Shown: one piece after another, positions 42,578 through 51,565 of the stretch
Layout: every line of letters starts with the position of its first letter
Position numbering within the stretch: the first letter of the stretch is position 1
Assembly: GCA_049687015.1 (NCBI GenBank)
Contig: JBAVIP010000020.1
Span: forward strand, 1-64,000
DNA length: 64,000 nt
Source of the DNA: Methylotenera_A sp049687015
GTDB lineage: Bacteria > Pseudomonadota > Gammaproteobacteria > Burkholderiales > Methylophilaceae
Reading direction: 5' to 3'
Translations under genes and position numbers: made by a program
The notes under the pieces: model-generated
Databases searched by the model: none
The model's input: only the letters and a program-made list of their open reading frames with translations
What the model was told of the DNA's origin: nothing

Positions 42578-44362
42578 TTATTTTTTTAAGGTGTACACCA
42601 GCACTGCATCGCCTTGCTTGTAGCCAAATATGGAGCTGCCGCCACTCGCCACAGCGATATACTGCACGCCGTCGATCGTGTAAGTAATTGGCGGCGCGTT
42701 GACGCCAAACTCTGATTTAGCTTGCCATAGCAGCTCGCCTGTCTGGCTGTTATAGGCGTTAAAGCTGCCGTTACCCTCACCCATAAACACCAGACTGCCC
42801 GCTGTTGCCAGCACGCCGCCCACCAAAGGCTGTGCGGTTTTGCTTTGCCAGGCAATTTTTCCGGAGGTTAAATCAATGGCTGAAAGCAAGCCCCAGCGCG
42901 GGTCACTGGTAGGCTCACTGGCCGCATAGCGTATGGCAGGTTTGCCGTCTTTAGCAGGAGTTTCGTGCAAGGTGTAACGAATTGGTGCGTGGATCCCTGC
43001 TATAAACGCGCGCTGACTGGCTTCATCTACACTCACAGGTGACCAGTTTGAGCCGCCCAGGATGCCAGGATACACAGCTATGCCTTCAAAAGTCGCTTTC
43101 TTGAACATATTGAGCTGCGGCACAAAAGCCTCTGATTTTTTCAGCAACTTGCCTGTTGCCCTATCATGCACATAAAACCAACCAGTTTTGCTGGCCTGGC
43201 CTACGGCAGGAATTGTTTTGCCATCTAATTTGTAATTAAATAATACTGGCGGGCTTGCCAAGTCATAGCCCCACAAGTCATGCGGCACCTGCTGATAATG
43301 CCATTTGAGCTTGCCGGTATTGACATCCAGCGCTACCAAAGAAACTGTATAAAGATTATCGCCAGGACGTGAAATATCATTCATCTGCGGGCTTGGGTTG
43401 CCCGTACCAAAATACAGTGTATCGGTCGCAACATCAATCGCAGGCGTGCTCCAAGCAGAGCCGCCGCCAAAACGTGCCGCATCAGGATATTTAGCCAAAT
43501 CAGCTTTTTCGGCAGCTACATCGCGGTTAAAAGTCGCGCCATCTTCCGTTGTTTCGGCAAATACACCCTCCCAGCCCTTGTCGGGAATCGTATCGAATTG
43601 CCAGACGCGCTTGCCGTTATTTACATCATAGGCCGCCAGAAAGCCAGGCCGCCCATAACGCCCCGTTACACCAATGACAGCGCCTAACGGCGCATCAGCA
43701 GTTGGATTATCAATGTGCAAGCCATAACCCACCCCGGTGATGCCGATAATCACTTTGCCCTTGTACACCACAGGCGCCATGGCGATGCCAATTCCCGTGC
43801 CGCCTGTAACCTTACGCGCACTATTCGGATCATCTTTGTTCAGCGCATCCTGGCCTTCGGTGCCGATAGCACCCTCTACCACGTCGATATCCCATTCTTT
43901 GGCGCCAGTTTTAGCATTCAGCGCAATCAAACGTGCGTCCACCGTGCCTATAAACACGCGGCCCGCAGCTACTGCTACGCCTCTGTTGGCCGGGCCGCAG
44001 CACATTTTCCAGTCTTTACGCCTGTCATGATTGTAGCGCCAGAGCTGCTTACCAGTTTTAGCATCTAAAGCCACTACATGGTTAAAAGGCAGGGACAGAT
44101 ACATTACACCGCCTTGCACGATCGGTGTGGCCTGAAAAGTCGCCATGATGCCGCTTTTATATTGCCAGGCCTGTACCAGGTTTTTTACATTGTCCTTGTT
44201 AATTTGCACAGACGGCGAAAAGCGCTGGCTACTGTAATCACGCCCAAAGCTTGGCCAATCCTGCGTTTCCGCGTGGTATTGCTTTGAAATATGTGCGCAG
44301 GCCGCGAGTAAACTCACAACAGCCGCTAAAACCAAAAAATTCAGATTAAAATGACGTTTCAT
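42578..44362 (-). CDS. PQQ-dehydrogenase-like beta-propeller lipoprotein
   Basis: A 594-residue protein of the quinoprotein alcohol dehydrogenase fold. A lipoprotein signal (LAAVVSLLAAC) leads into an eight-bladed propeller with repeated W-docking motifs (GKQLWRYNHD, GKRVWQFDTI, GKLKWHYQQV, GKIAWQSKTA, GELLWQAKSE). The vicinal Cys pair is kept in KMCCGPANRG. Two catalytic positions seem altered: the Ca2+ ligand Glu of the GxEYGVRG motif aligns with Arg in TGRYGRPGFLAAYD, and the base of HDLWDxD aligns with Gly in HDLWGYDLASPPVL. I therefore do not call it a methanol dehydrogenase. I start at 44362; 44389 is also possible. No cytochrome partner is adjacent. Confidence 0.8.
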   Translation of the reverse strand: MKRHFNLNFLVLAAVVSLLAACAHISKQYHAETQDWPSFGRDYSSQRFSPSVQINKDNVKNLVQAWQYKSGIMATFQATPIVQGGVMYLSLPFNHVVALDAKTGKQLWRYNHDRRKDWKMCCGPANRGVAVAAGRVFIGTVDARLIALNAKTGAKEWDIDVVEGAIGTEGQDALNKDDPNSARKVTGGTGIGIAMAPVVYKGKVIIGITGVGYGLHIDNPTADAPLGAVIGVTGRYGRPGFLAAYDVNNGKRVWQFDTIPDKGWEGVFAETTEDGATFNRDVAAEKADLAKYPDAARFGGGSAWSTPAIDVATDTLYFGTGNPSPQMNDISRPGDNLYTVSLVALDVNTGKLKWHYQQVPHDLWGYDLASPPVLFNYKLDGKTIPAVGQASKTGWFYVHDRATGKLLKKSEAFVPQLNMFKKATFEGIAVYPGILGGSNWSPVSVDEASQRAFIAGIHAPIRYTLHETPAKDGKPAIRYAASEPTSDPRWGLLSAIDLTSGKIAWQSKTAQPLVGGVLATAGSLVFMGEGNGSFNAYNSQTGELLWQAKSEFGVNAPPITYTIDGVQYIAVASGGSSIFGYKQGDAVLVYTLKK

Positions 44363-44482
44363 AATGGCAGGTTCCAATGATTTATTCATAGCATACCGGT
44401 AAGTATATAGCTTGAATTTAGTTTCAAATAAAAAATGCTCAAAATAAGTTGTGCAGACCCTGCAAAACCAAGACGGGACAAC

Positions 44483-45187
44483 ATGCAGTTCGCTAATATA
44501 AATTGGATTAACAACCAACCATATTCTATTGATTTTAATGATATTTACTTTTCAACAGAGGGCGGTCAGCAGGAAACAGAATATGTATTTATTACTCATA
44601 ATCAATTAAAGCAGCGTTTTGCGCAACCTAATCTCCATCACTTCACCATTATCGAAACCGGCTTCGGCACCGGGCTCAATTTTTTGGCGGTCTGCGCGCG
44701 TTGGCTGGCATTGTCGCCGCCTCATGCGAAATTGCATTACGTCAGCATCGAGAAATACCCGCTTAAGCTTGTTGATTTACAGCGTGCCATGCAACTTCTG
44801 CCACAATTCAGCGTTATTTCATCCGAACTCATCTCAAAATATGCTGGACTTGAATCCGGGCTAAATCAGTTTAACCTTGCTGCAAGCCGCATCCAGCTTG
44901 ACTTATGGATTGGCGATGTTGTCATGCAGCTCATTCAAATCAGCGATATAGCTGACGCTTGGATACTTGACGGCTTTGCGCCAGCCAAAAATGCTGACAT
45001 GTGGTCTGGCGAGGTATTCGAACATATTGAAAGGCTCTCCAGGATCAACACCACATTTGCCACCTTCACCAGTGCTGGAGTGGTTCGCCGCGGGTTACAA
45101 GCGGTAGGTTTTGACGTAAAAAAACAGGCCGGTTTCGGCAAAAAGCGCGAGATGCTGAACGGCGTCTTTACGGGGAAAAGCGCATGA
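44483..45187 (+). CDS. mnmD: tRNA 5-aminomethyl-2-thiouridine methyltransferase, MnmD type
   Basis: A 234-residue SAM methyltransferase matching the N-terminal half of E. coli MnmC. The SAM motif is ETGFGTGLNFLAVCARW, and DAWILDGFAPAKNADMWS is the DUF752 signature with the active-site region. It methylates nm5s2U at wobble position 34 of tRNAs. I start at ATG 44483, preceded by GGGA; the frame is open to 44435. Its stop overlaps the start of the oxidoreductase gene by four bases (ATGA), so the two halves of MnmC are encoded as separate, coupled genes. Confidence 0.9.
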   Translation: MQFANINWINNQPYSIDFNDIYFSTEGGQQETEYVFITHNQLKQRFAQPNLHHFTIIETGFGTGLNFLAVCARWLALSPPHAKLHYVSIEKYPLKLVDLQRAMQLLPQFSVISSELISKYAGLESGLNQFNLAASRIQLDLWIGDVVMQLIQISDIADAWILDGFAPAKNADMWSGEVFEHIERLSRINTTFATFTSAGVVRRGLQAVGFDVKKQAGFGKKREMLNGVFTGKSA

Positions 45188-46377
45188 CTAAAGCCATTGT
45201 CATCGGCGGCGGCATCGCCGGTTGCAGCACTGCCTATGCACTTGCCAGGCGCGGCATTGCTGTCACGCTGATTGAACGGCATTCGGCGCTGGCACAGGAA
45301 GGTTCCGGCAACCCGATTGCAATGCTGTATCCTAAATTCAGTGCTAAGCCAGATGCCGCAAGTACGCTGGGTTTGCATGGCTTTCGGTTTACGCTGGATT
45401 TATTGAACCAATGGCCGTCCAATCAAACATTGTTCAATGCTTGCGGGTTGATTCAACTGGCTTTTGACGCGCGCGAACAAGCCAGACAGCAAGCACTCTC
45501 GCAGCAAGATTCCCTTGCATTCCTGCAGCGCTTAGACGCCTACAGCGTAAGTGAAAAAGCGGGAATTGAACTGAAAACCGGCGGCATCTATTTGCCACAA
45601 TCCGGCTGGACAAGGCCAGCCGCCTTGTGTAAAGCACTTTCCAGCTCGGCGCTAGTCACTACGCACATCTCCACCAATGCGCTGAAAATCCAGAAAAATA
45701 TCAATCAATGGCAGGTATTCGATGACAAAAATACTGCATTTGAAGCAGACATCGTTGTGATGTGTAATGCCAACGACATCAAGCAATTCAAGTCTTGCGC
45801 GAGTATGCGAATAACCCCGGTGCGCGGCCAGGTTAATTTCTTTGCACAAAATGATCACAGTCAAAAAATAAGCACCATTATCTGCAGTGACCATTACCTG
45901 AGCCCTGTAGTAGATGGCCTGCATTCTATCGGAACGACTTATGCACCTAATGATACTAATCCGTATTTAAGCGATGTCGACACACGCGAAAATTTAAGCG
46001 CCTTGTGTGATATTTCGCCGGACATCTATTCACATCTAGACAAAAACTCAGTGTCGGGCCGTGTGGCCTGGCGCAGCCATACGCTAGACTACATGCCGCT
46101 GGCAGGGCAACTGCTAGACGAACAGGCAATCCGCGCAAAGCCGCCACGCCACAACACCGACCTTGCAGACTTGCCTTGGCTGGAAGGTTTATACGTCAAC
46201 GCTGGGCATGGCTCGAAAGGCATGATTACTGCGCCAATCTGCGGTGAACTCATTGCAAGCTTAATTACAAATTCTAACTGCCCTGTTGAAAGCACACTTG
46301 CCAGCAAACTCAATCCCAGCCGATTTTTATTACGGGAATTGGGGTTAAAACAATTGGCGAATTCGCTTTATAAATAG
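45184..46377 (+). CDS. mnmC: FAD-dependent cmnm5s2U34 oxidoreductase, MnmC(o) type
   Basis: A 397-residue FAD enzyme equal to the C-terminal half of E. coli MnmC, which removes the carboxymethyl group from cmnm5s2U34. The FAD motif VIGGGIAGCSTAYALARRG is at the very start and GSGNPIAMLYPKFS is a family signature. VRGQVNFF, IGTTYAPND, VSGRVAWRSHTLDYMPLAG and VNAGHGSKGMITAPICGELI near the C-terminus complete the DAO fold. It overlaps mnmD by four bases, so stoichiometric production is likely. Confidence 0.92.
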   Translation: MTKAIVIGGGIAGCSTAYALARRGIAVTLIERHSALAQEGSGNPIAMLYPKFSAKPDAASTLGLHGFRFTLDLLNQWPSNQTLFNACGLIQLAFDAREQARQQALSQQDSLAFLQRLDAYSVSEKAGIELKTGGIYLPQSGWTRPAALCKALSSSALVTTHISTNALKIQKNINQWQVFDDKNTAFEADIVVMCNANDIKQFKSCASMRITPVRGQVNFFAQNDHSQKISTIICSDHYLSPVVDGLHSIGTTYAPNDTNPYLSDVDTRENLSALCDISPDIYSHLDKNSVSGRVAWRSHTLDYMPLAGQLLDEQAIRAKPPRHNTDLADLPWLEGLYVNAGHGSKGMITAPICGELIASLITNSNCPVESTLASKLNPSRFLLRELGLKQLANSLYK

Positions 46378-46391
46378 ATTAGAATTGCGCC

Positions 46392-48272
46392 ATGCAAAAT
46401 GTGAATCAACTACTTGCCAATGCACAGCAGGCACAGCAGCAAGGCAATCCCGGTCTGGCGTTGCAGCGCTATCAGCAAGTTTTACTGCAATACCCCAATG
46501 AGTTGAATCTGCACATCGTTTGCGGCAATCTATGTGTAGAACTGCAGCGCTTTGAAGAAGCAGCGGGCTATTTCAGGCGAATCTTAAGCGCTTCCAATAA
46601 AAACAATGATGCACGCAATGCTTTGTGTTTTGCGCTGCAGGAGCTGGGTAATCAGGCACACGATCATGGCCGTTTTGCCCAGGCCGAGGCGTGTTTTGAA
46701 GAAGCTACACAGCATCAGCCCGGCAACGCGGTGTATTGGTACAACCTAGGCAATGCCCAGCGCGAGCTGGGCAAACCGCAGGCTGCGCTGGCAAGTTTTA
46801 AAAAATCACTTGTCTTAAACCCGAACGATGCGGATGCCCATAACAACTTGGGCAATGTGCTGCGCGAACTGGGGCAACTGGATCAGGCCATCGCCAGTTA
46901 TCAAACAGCTTTGCAGATCAATCCCAACCTGCATCATGCGCTCGCGCATCTGGTGCATCAGAAACAGCATGTATGCGATTGGGCCGGGTTAGACGCGCAA
47001 ATCCAGCGACTGCGCAATTTGGTGAAAAATGACCCCAATGCACAAATATCACCGTTTGCCTTTCTGGCGATGCCCGGCACGACCGCTACCGAACAAAAGC
47101 AATGCGCCAGCAACTGGGTAAAAAACTGTTACGGTACTTTGCTGGCAAGCTGCGCTAATCTTGGTTTTAATGACGCAAAAAAACCAAAGAAAAAAATTAA
47201 TATAGGTTATTTATCCGCCGATTTCAGACTGCATCCGCTCGCATTTTTAATTACCGAACTGATTGAAAACCACGACAGGAATCAGTTCGAAGTTACCGCT
47301 TATGCTTACGGCCAAAATGACAAAACCCCAGTGCGCAAGCGCCTGGAGCGCGCTTTTGACCATTTTGTGGATATTAGAAATTTGAATGATTTAGAGGCCG
47401 CAAAAAAAATCAACCAAGACCAAGTTGACATTCTGATCGATTTAACCGGTTTCACACAAAGCAGCCGTACCGGCATAGTGGCGCTCAGGCCCGCACCCAT
47501 CAGTATCAACTGGCTAGGTTATCCGGGAACGATGGGTGAGCTAGAAGGCGAGCCGCTGTTTGATTACATGCTGGCCGATAAAATCACCGCGCCGAACCCG
47601 GCCGATTTTAGCGAACATCTGCTTTACCTGTCCTGCTACCAGCCCAACGACAGCAAACGCCCGGTCGGTAAATACACATCAAAAATCGAGCACAATCTGC
47701 CAGAAAACGCTTTCGTGTTTTGCTGTTTTAATCAAACCTTTAAAATCACGGCTGAGGTATTTGCAGTATGGATGCGCTTGTTGCAACAAGTGCCAAATAG
47801 CGTGCTGTGGCTGCTGGAGTGCAATCCGTGGGCAAAAGTCAATTTACGGAAAGAAGCTGAAAGCGCGGGCATCGATAAAAATCGGCTGGTTTTTGCGCCG
47901 CGCGTGGCGATTGCCGAGCACCTTGCCCGCCATGCGCATGCAGACCTGTTTCTGGACACCCTGCCCTATAACACGCATACCACCGCCAGCGACGCGCTGT
48001 TTATGCGCTTGCCGCTACTGACATGCGCTGGCGAAACTTTTGCCTCACGCGTGGCGGCAAGCCTGCTGCAAAGCGTTAATCTGCCTGAATTAGTCACGAA
48101 TTCATTGCAAACGTATGAACAAAAAGCGCTCGATTTTGCGCAGCACCCTGAAAAACTGGCGCAGCTAAAACAAAAGCTCTGTTCGGAACTGGAAAAATCC
48201 GCGTTATTCAACCCGGCACAATTTGCGCGTGAGTTGGAGCAACACTATTTGCATCTTTGGCAAACTCTGTGA
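46392..48272 (+). CDS. TPR-containing O-GlcNAc transferase-like protein (SPINDLY/GT41)
   Basis: A 626-residue cytoplasmic protein. Residues 1-190 are tetratricopeptide repeats (GNAVYWYNLGNAQRELGKPQ, NDADAHNNLGNVLRELGQLD and others). From about 265 a GT41 glycosyltransferase domain follows: NIGYLSADFRLHPLAFL, DILIDLTGFTQSSRTGIVAL, INWLGYPGTMG, FCCFNQTFKITAEVF with the nucleotide-binding Lys, and DLFLDTLPYNTHTTASDAL. It would transfer a sugar to Ser/Thr of a protein. PilU begins 67 bases downstream, so pilus or flagellum subunits are candidate targets; this is inference. It starts 14 bases after mnmC. Confidence 0.9.
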   Translation: MQNVNQLLANAQQAQQQGNPGLALQRYQQVLLQYPNELNLHIVCGNLCVELQRFEEAAGYFRRILSASNKNNDARNALCFALQELGNQAHDHGRFAQAEACFEEATQHQPGNAVYWYNLGNAQRELGKPQAALASFKKSLVLNPNDADAHNNLGNVLRELGQLDQAIASYQTALQINPNLHHALAHLVHQKQHVCDWAGLDAQIQRLRNLVKNDPNAQISPFAFLAMPGTTATEQKQCASNWVKNCYGTLLASCANLGFNDAKKPKKKINIGYLSADFRLHPLAFLITELIENHDRNQFEVTAYAYGQNDKTPVRKRLERAFDHFVDIRNLNDLEAAKKINQDQVDILIDLTGFTQSSRTGIVALRPAPISINWLGYPGTMGELEGEPLFDYMLADKITAPNPADFSEHLLYLSCYQPNDSKRPVGKYTSKIEHNLPENAFVFCCFNQTFKITAEVFAVWMRLLQQVPNSVLWLLECNPWAKVNLRKEAESAGIDKNRLVFAPRVAIAEHLARHAHADLFLDTLPYNTHTTASDALFMRLPLLTCAGETFASRVAASLLQSVNLPELVTNSLQTYEQKALDFAQHPEKLAQLKQKLCSELEKSALFNPAQFARELEQHYLHLWQTL

Positions 48273-48338
48273 CAAACCCCCAGCATGTGATAAAGTTAAA
48301 ATAATTAAAATTAGCCTCATAAGAAAATAGGAAGCACT

Positions 48339-49433
48339 ATGGCTGCAGTTGATATTACCCCGGTACTTAAATTCATGACGGAAAAAGGCGGTTCCGACCT
48401 GTTTTTCAGCACGAACGCACCGATTCATATGGAAATTGAAGGCGAAACAATGCCTGTCAATAGCCAAATCATGACGCCTGGCATGGTAAAAGAAATCGCT
48501 TATTCGATCATGGGACCTGCGCAGGTTGCAGAATTTGAATCTACCTTAGAGTGCAATTTCGCGATTGGACGCAAGGATATCGGCCGTTTTCGAATCAATG
48601 TATTCCGCCAGCGCGGCGAAGTCGGCATGGTCGTTCGCCATATTAAAACCGAGATTCCAGATTTTGAAACACTGGGCCTGCCGCTTATTTTACGTGATTT
48701 AATTATGCGTAAACGTGGCCTGGTTCTGGTGGTGGGCGCTACCGGCTCAGGTAAATCAACCACGCTAGCCTCAATGATTGATTATCGTAACTCTAACGAA
48801 ACAGGCCATATTGTCACGATTGAAGACCCGATTGAATTTGTTTACAGCCACAAAAAATCTATAGTCGACCAGCGCGAAGTCGGCATAGACACCCTCTCTT
48901 TCGAAAATGCGTTAAAAAATGCCATGCGTCAGGCACCGGATGTGATTCTGATTGGCGAGGTGCGCGATATGGAGGGCATGAAACAGGCACTTGCCTATGC
49001 CGAAACTGGCCATTTATGCCTGGCTACTTTGCATGCCAATAACGCTAACCAAGCCCTGGAGCGCATTATCTCGTTTTTCCCTACCGAGGCTAAACACGGC
49101 CTGCTGCTTGGTCTTTCCCTGAATCTGGTGGGCATCATTTCACAGCGCCTGATCCCTGGCAAAGTACAAAAGCGCGTTGCTGCGGTGGAAGTCATGATCA
49201 ATACGCCGTATATGGCCGAGCTCATTCAAAAACAGAAACTGGGCGAGATGAAGGAAATCATGGCGGATAACAATGATATCGGCATGAACACTTTCGACCA
49301 GTCGTTATTCAGACTGTTCAGCAATGGCAAAATTGGCGAAGAAGATGCGCTGGCAAACGCCGATTCCCGCAACGATTTATCGCTTAAAATGCGCTTTGCC
49401 GCTGAGGGCGCTGCCGGCGGTTTTGGCGCGTAA
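48339..49433 (+). CDS. pilU: Type IV pilus retraction accessory ATPase PilU
   Basis: A 364-residue hexameric ATPase of the PilT family. The N-terminus FMTEKGGSDLFFSTNAPIHM is the PilU form. Walker A GATGSGKS is at 133-140, the Walker B region is DVILIGEVRDMEGMKQAL, and the His box TGHLCLATLHANNANQALER is present. PilU works with PilT to retract pili against load. No other pil gene is in the window; in many genomes pilT and pilU are adjacent, but here pilU is alone. It is convergent with the EamA gene at a 2-base gap. Confidence 0.9.
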   Translation: MAAVDITPVLKFMTEKGGSDLFFSTNAPIHMEIEGETMPVNSQIMTPGMVKEIAYSIMGPAQVAEFESTLECNFAIGRKDIGRFRINVFRQRGEVGMVVRHIKTEIPDFETLGLPLILRDLIMRKRGLVLVVGATGSGKSTTLASMIDYRNSNETGHIVTIEDPIEFVYSHKKSIVDQREVGIDTLSFENALKNAMRQAPDVILIGEVRDMEGMKQALAYAETGHLCLATLHANNANQALERIISFFPTEAKHGLLLGLSLNLVGIISQRLIPGKVQKRVAAVEVMINTPYMAELIQKQKLGEMKEIMADNNDIGMNTFDQSLFRLFSNGKIGEEDALANADSRNDLSLKMRFAAEGAAGGFGA

Positions 49434-49435
49434 GC

Positions 49436-50329
49436 TTAATCCCTATGATTTAGTGCCGCGGTCAATGCAGCCATAACAATCAAACTGCCGCCAATCCATT
49501 CATTCAGCGTCATCGCCTCGTGCGCCAGGTAATACGAAGCGAACGCGGCGACTACCAGCTCAAACAAAAACAGCACTGAAGCGCGTATCGCCGTGAGCAC
49601 TGTCAAGCCAAACTGCACCAGCAATGTAGCTGCCATCAGCAGCAAGGCGATCATGCCCATCACCAGCCAATGATATAGACTGAAAAAGTTAGGCGCTGGA
49701 AATGTATTCCCCAGAAATGGCGAAAAGACCAATGCCACACCAATCACCCCAAACCACACAGCGAATGACTTGGCTCGAAGGCTTAAATGGCTGGATTTGC
49801 GCGTAATCACGTTGGTTAGCGAAAACCCTATACCCGATGACAACGCCAGCCATTCCGCCGTATTTCGCGGAACTGGCAAATGGTTGGCCACCTCACCTAG
49901 CGGCCCTGCCAGCATGATATAGGCACCGATAAGTGCCACAACAATCGAAATGAACCCGACTTGCGTAATCGGCTCTTTCAGCCAGAAGCGCGCCAGCAGC
50001 AACGTCCACAGCGGTGAAAGATAGAACAGCAGCATGACGCGCATCACCTCGCCGTCAATTACGGCCAGCACATAACTTAAATTGGTCCAGCCCGCTGCCA
50101 GGCTCAGCCAGAAAATGCTTTTGGGCTGTGTCAACAGTCCGCGCCAGTGCTTGCTAAAATACATTCCGGCAATCACCGCTGCAATACAGTAGGTGTAAAA
50201 GCTGGAGGCGACGCCTGAAACACCCGCTTCCGCCATCAAGCGATACGGATACCAAATGATGCCCCAGCATAGCGCGCCAAAAAGCAGGCCAAATACCGCA
50301 AAAGAGTTTTTATTATTGCTGTTGCTCAC
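49436..50329 (-). CDS. DMT superfamily (EamA) transporter
   Basis: A 297-residue inner membrane protein with ten hydrophobic segments, made of two EamA repeats. Features are ALCWGIIWYPYRLMAEAGVS at the start, the LLFYLSPLWTLLLARFWLKE motif closing the first repeat and LFLFELVVAAFASYYLAHEA closing the second. Members export amino acids, nucleobases or other metabolites; no substrate can be assigned. It diverges from dapC with a 27-base gap, so their promoters must overlap. Confidence 0.88.
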   Translation of the reverse strand: MSNSNNKNSFAVFGLLFGALCWGIIWYPYRLMAEAGVSGVASSFYTYCIAAVIAGMYFSKHWRGLLTQPKSIFWLSLAAGWTNLSYVLAVIDGEVMRVMLLFYLSPLWTLLLARFWLKEPITQVGFISIVVALIGAYIMLAGPLGEVANHLPVPRNTAEWLALSSGIGFSLTNVITRKSSHLSLRAKSFAVWFGVIGVALVFSPFLGNTFPAPNFFSLYHWLVMGMIALLLMAATLLVQFGLTVLTAIRASVLFLFELVVAAFASYYLAHEAMTLNEWIGGSLIVMAALTAALNHRD

Positions 50330-50356
50330 GATGTTTCCTAAATTATAATAGCGCCT

Positions 50357-51565
50357 ATGAATCCAAACCTCAGCTTGCTACAACCCTACCCGTTTCAGCG
50401 CCTGCGCGATCTATTCAAAGGCATTACACCTAATCCGGGATTGTCGCCGATTAATTTATCCATCGGTGAACCAAAACACGCTACGCCTCAGCTGATTAAG
50501 GACGCGCTGACGAGCAATCTATCTGGGCTGGCCAGCTACCCTACCACGGCCGGCTCAATTGCGCTGCGCGAAGCTATTTCCGCATGGATTTCCCGGCGTT
50601 ACAACATCCCGGCACTCAGTGCTGATAAGGCCATTTTACCAGTGAATGGCAGCCGCGAAGCGCTATTTGCTTTCGCACAAGCCGTTATCGATAGCAGCAA
50701 ACCCAGCCCGATTGTGATTTCGCCCAACCCGTTTTACCAGATTTACGAAGGCGCGGCGTTTCTGGCTGGAGCGACACCCTACTTTTTAAATACGCTGCCC
50801 GAAAATAATCATGCAATGGCGTTCGAAAGCGTGCCTGCTGATGTGCTTAAACGCACGCAGCTGGTCTATGTATGCAGTCCCGGCAACCCTTCCGGCAAGG
50901 TGATGAGCCTAGAGCAATGGAAAACGCTGTTTGAATTATCCGACCGATACGGTTTTGTGATTGCTGCCGATGAATGTTATTCCGAAATCTACTTTGATGA
51001 AGAAACTCCTCCTTTAGGTGCCCTGCAAGCCGCTTCCTTATTGGGCCGCGGGCATGCCAATTTAATTGTTTTCAGTTCGCTTTCCAAGCGCTCCAATGTG
51101 CCAGGCATGCGTTCAGGCTTTGTGGCGGGCGATGAAAGCATCATTGAGAAGTTTGCGCTCTACCGCACCTATCATGGCTGCGCAATGAGCCCTACTGTAC
51201 AAGCTGCTTCAATTGCTGCGTGGAACGACGAAGCGCATGTGATTGAAAACCGCAAGCTTTATGCAGAAAAATTTAATGCCGTTACCCCGATGCTAGCGGA
51301 TGTACTAGAGGTAGAAATGCCGGATGCAGCGTTCTATTTATGGGCCAGAAGTAAGGAAAGTGATACAGAACTGGCGATAAAACTTTATCGCGATTTGAAT
51401 ATCACCGTGTTGCCAGGCAGTTTCTTGGCGCGTGAAGCACATGGCATGAATCCAGGTAAAAACTTCATCCGCATGGCACTGGTGGCGCCCTATGATGAAT
51501 GTGTGGAAGCCGCCAGCCGCATCAAAATGACGACATTTCCCTTCTTGCGTCCGGTATCGACGTAG
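50357..51565 (+). CDS. dapC: Succinyldiaminopimelate transaminase DapC, with replaced C-terminus
   Basis: A 402-residue class I/II PLP aminotransferase for lysine and diaminopimelate synthesis. The DapC form of the N-terminus is seen (LLQPYPFQRLRDLFKGITPN, INLSIGEPKH). The PLP lysine is in SSLSKRSNVPGMRSGF and the Asp in VIAADECYSEIYF. The last recognisable family residues are MALVAPYDECVEAASRI; the final 13 residues (KMTTFPFLRPVST) are read from the antisense of a neighbouring dehydrogenase gene whose 3' end overlaps by 76 bases. The catalytic parts are complete, so the enzyme is probably active. Confidence 0.92.
   Translation: MNPNLSLLQPYPFQRLRDLFKGITPNPGLSPINLSIGEPKHATPQLIKDALTSNLSGLASYPTTAGSIALREAISAWISRRYNIPALSADKAILPVNGSREALFAFAQAVIDSSKPSPIVISPNPFYQIYEGAAFLAGATPYFLNTLPENNHAMAFESVPADVLKRTQLVYVCSPGNPSGKVMSLEQWKTLFELSDRYGFVIAADECYSEIYFDEETPPLGALQAASLLGRGHANLIVFSSLSKRSNVPGMRSGFVAGDESIIEKFALYRTYHGCAMSPTVQAASIAAWNDEAHVIENRKLYAEKFNAVTPMLADVLEVEMPDAAFYLWARSKESDTELAIKLYRDLNITVLPGSFLAREAHGMNPGKNFIRMALVAPYDECVEAASRIKMTTFPFLRPVST

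Noticed and set aside
42578..44362. Methanol dehydrogenase (MxaF or XoxF)
   Set aside because: The Glu and Asp positions needed for catalysis differ, it has a lipoprotein signal, and no cytochrome cL or PQQ genes are adjacent.
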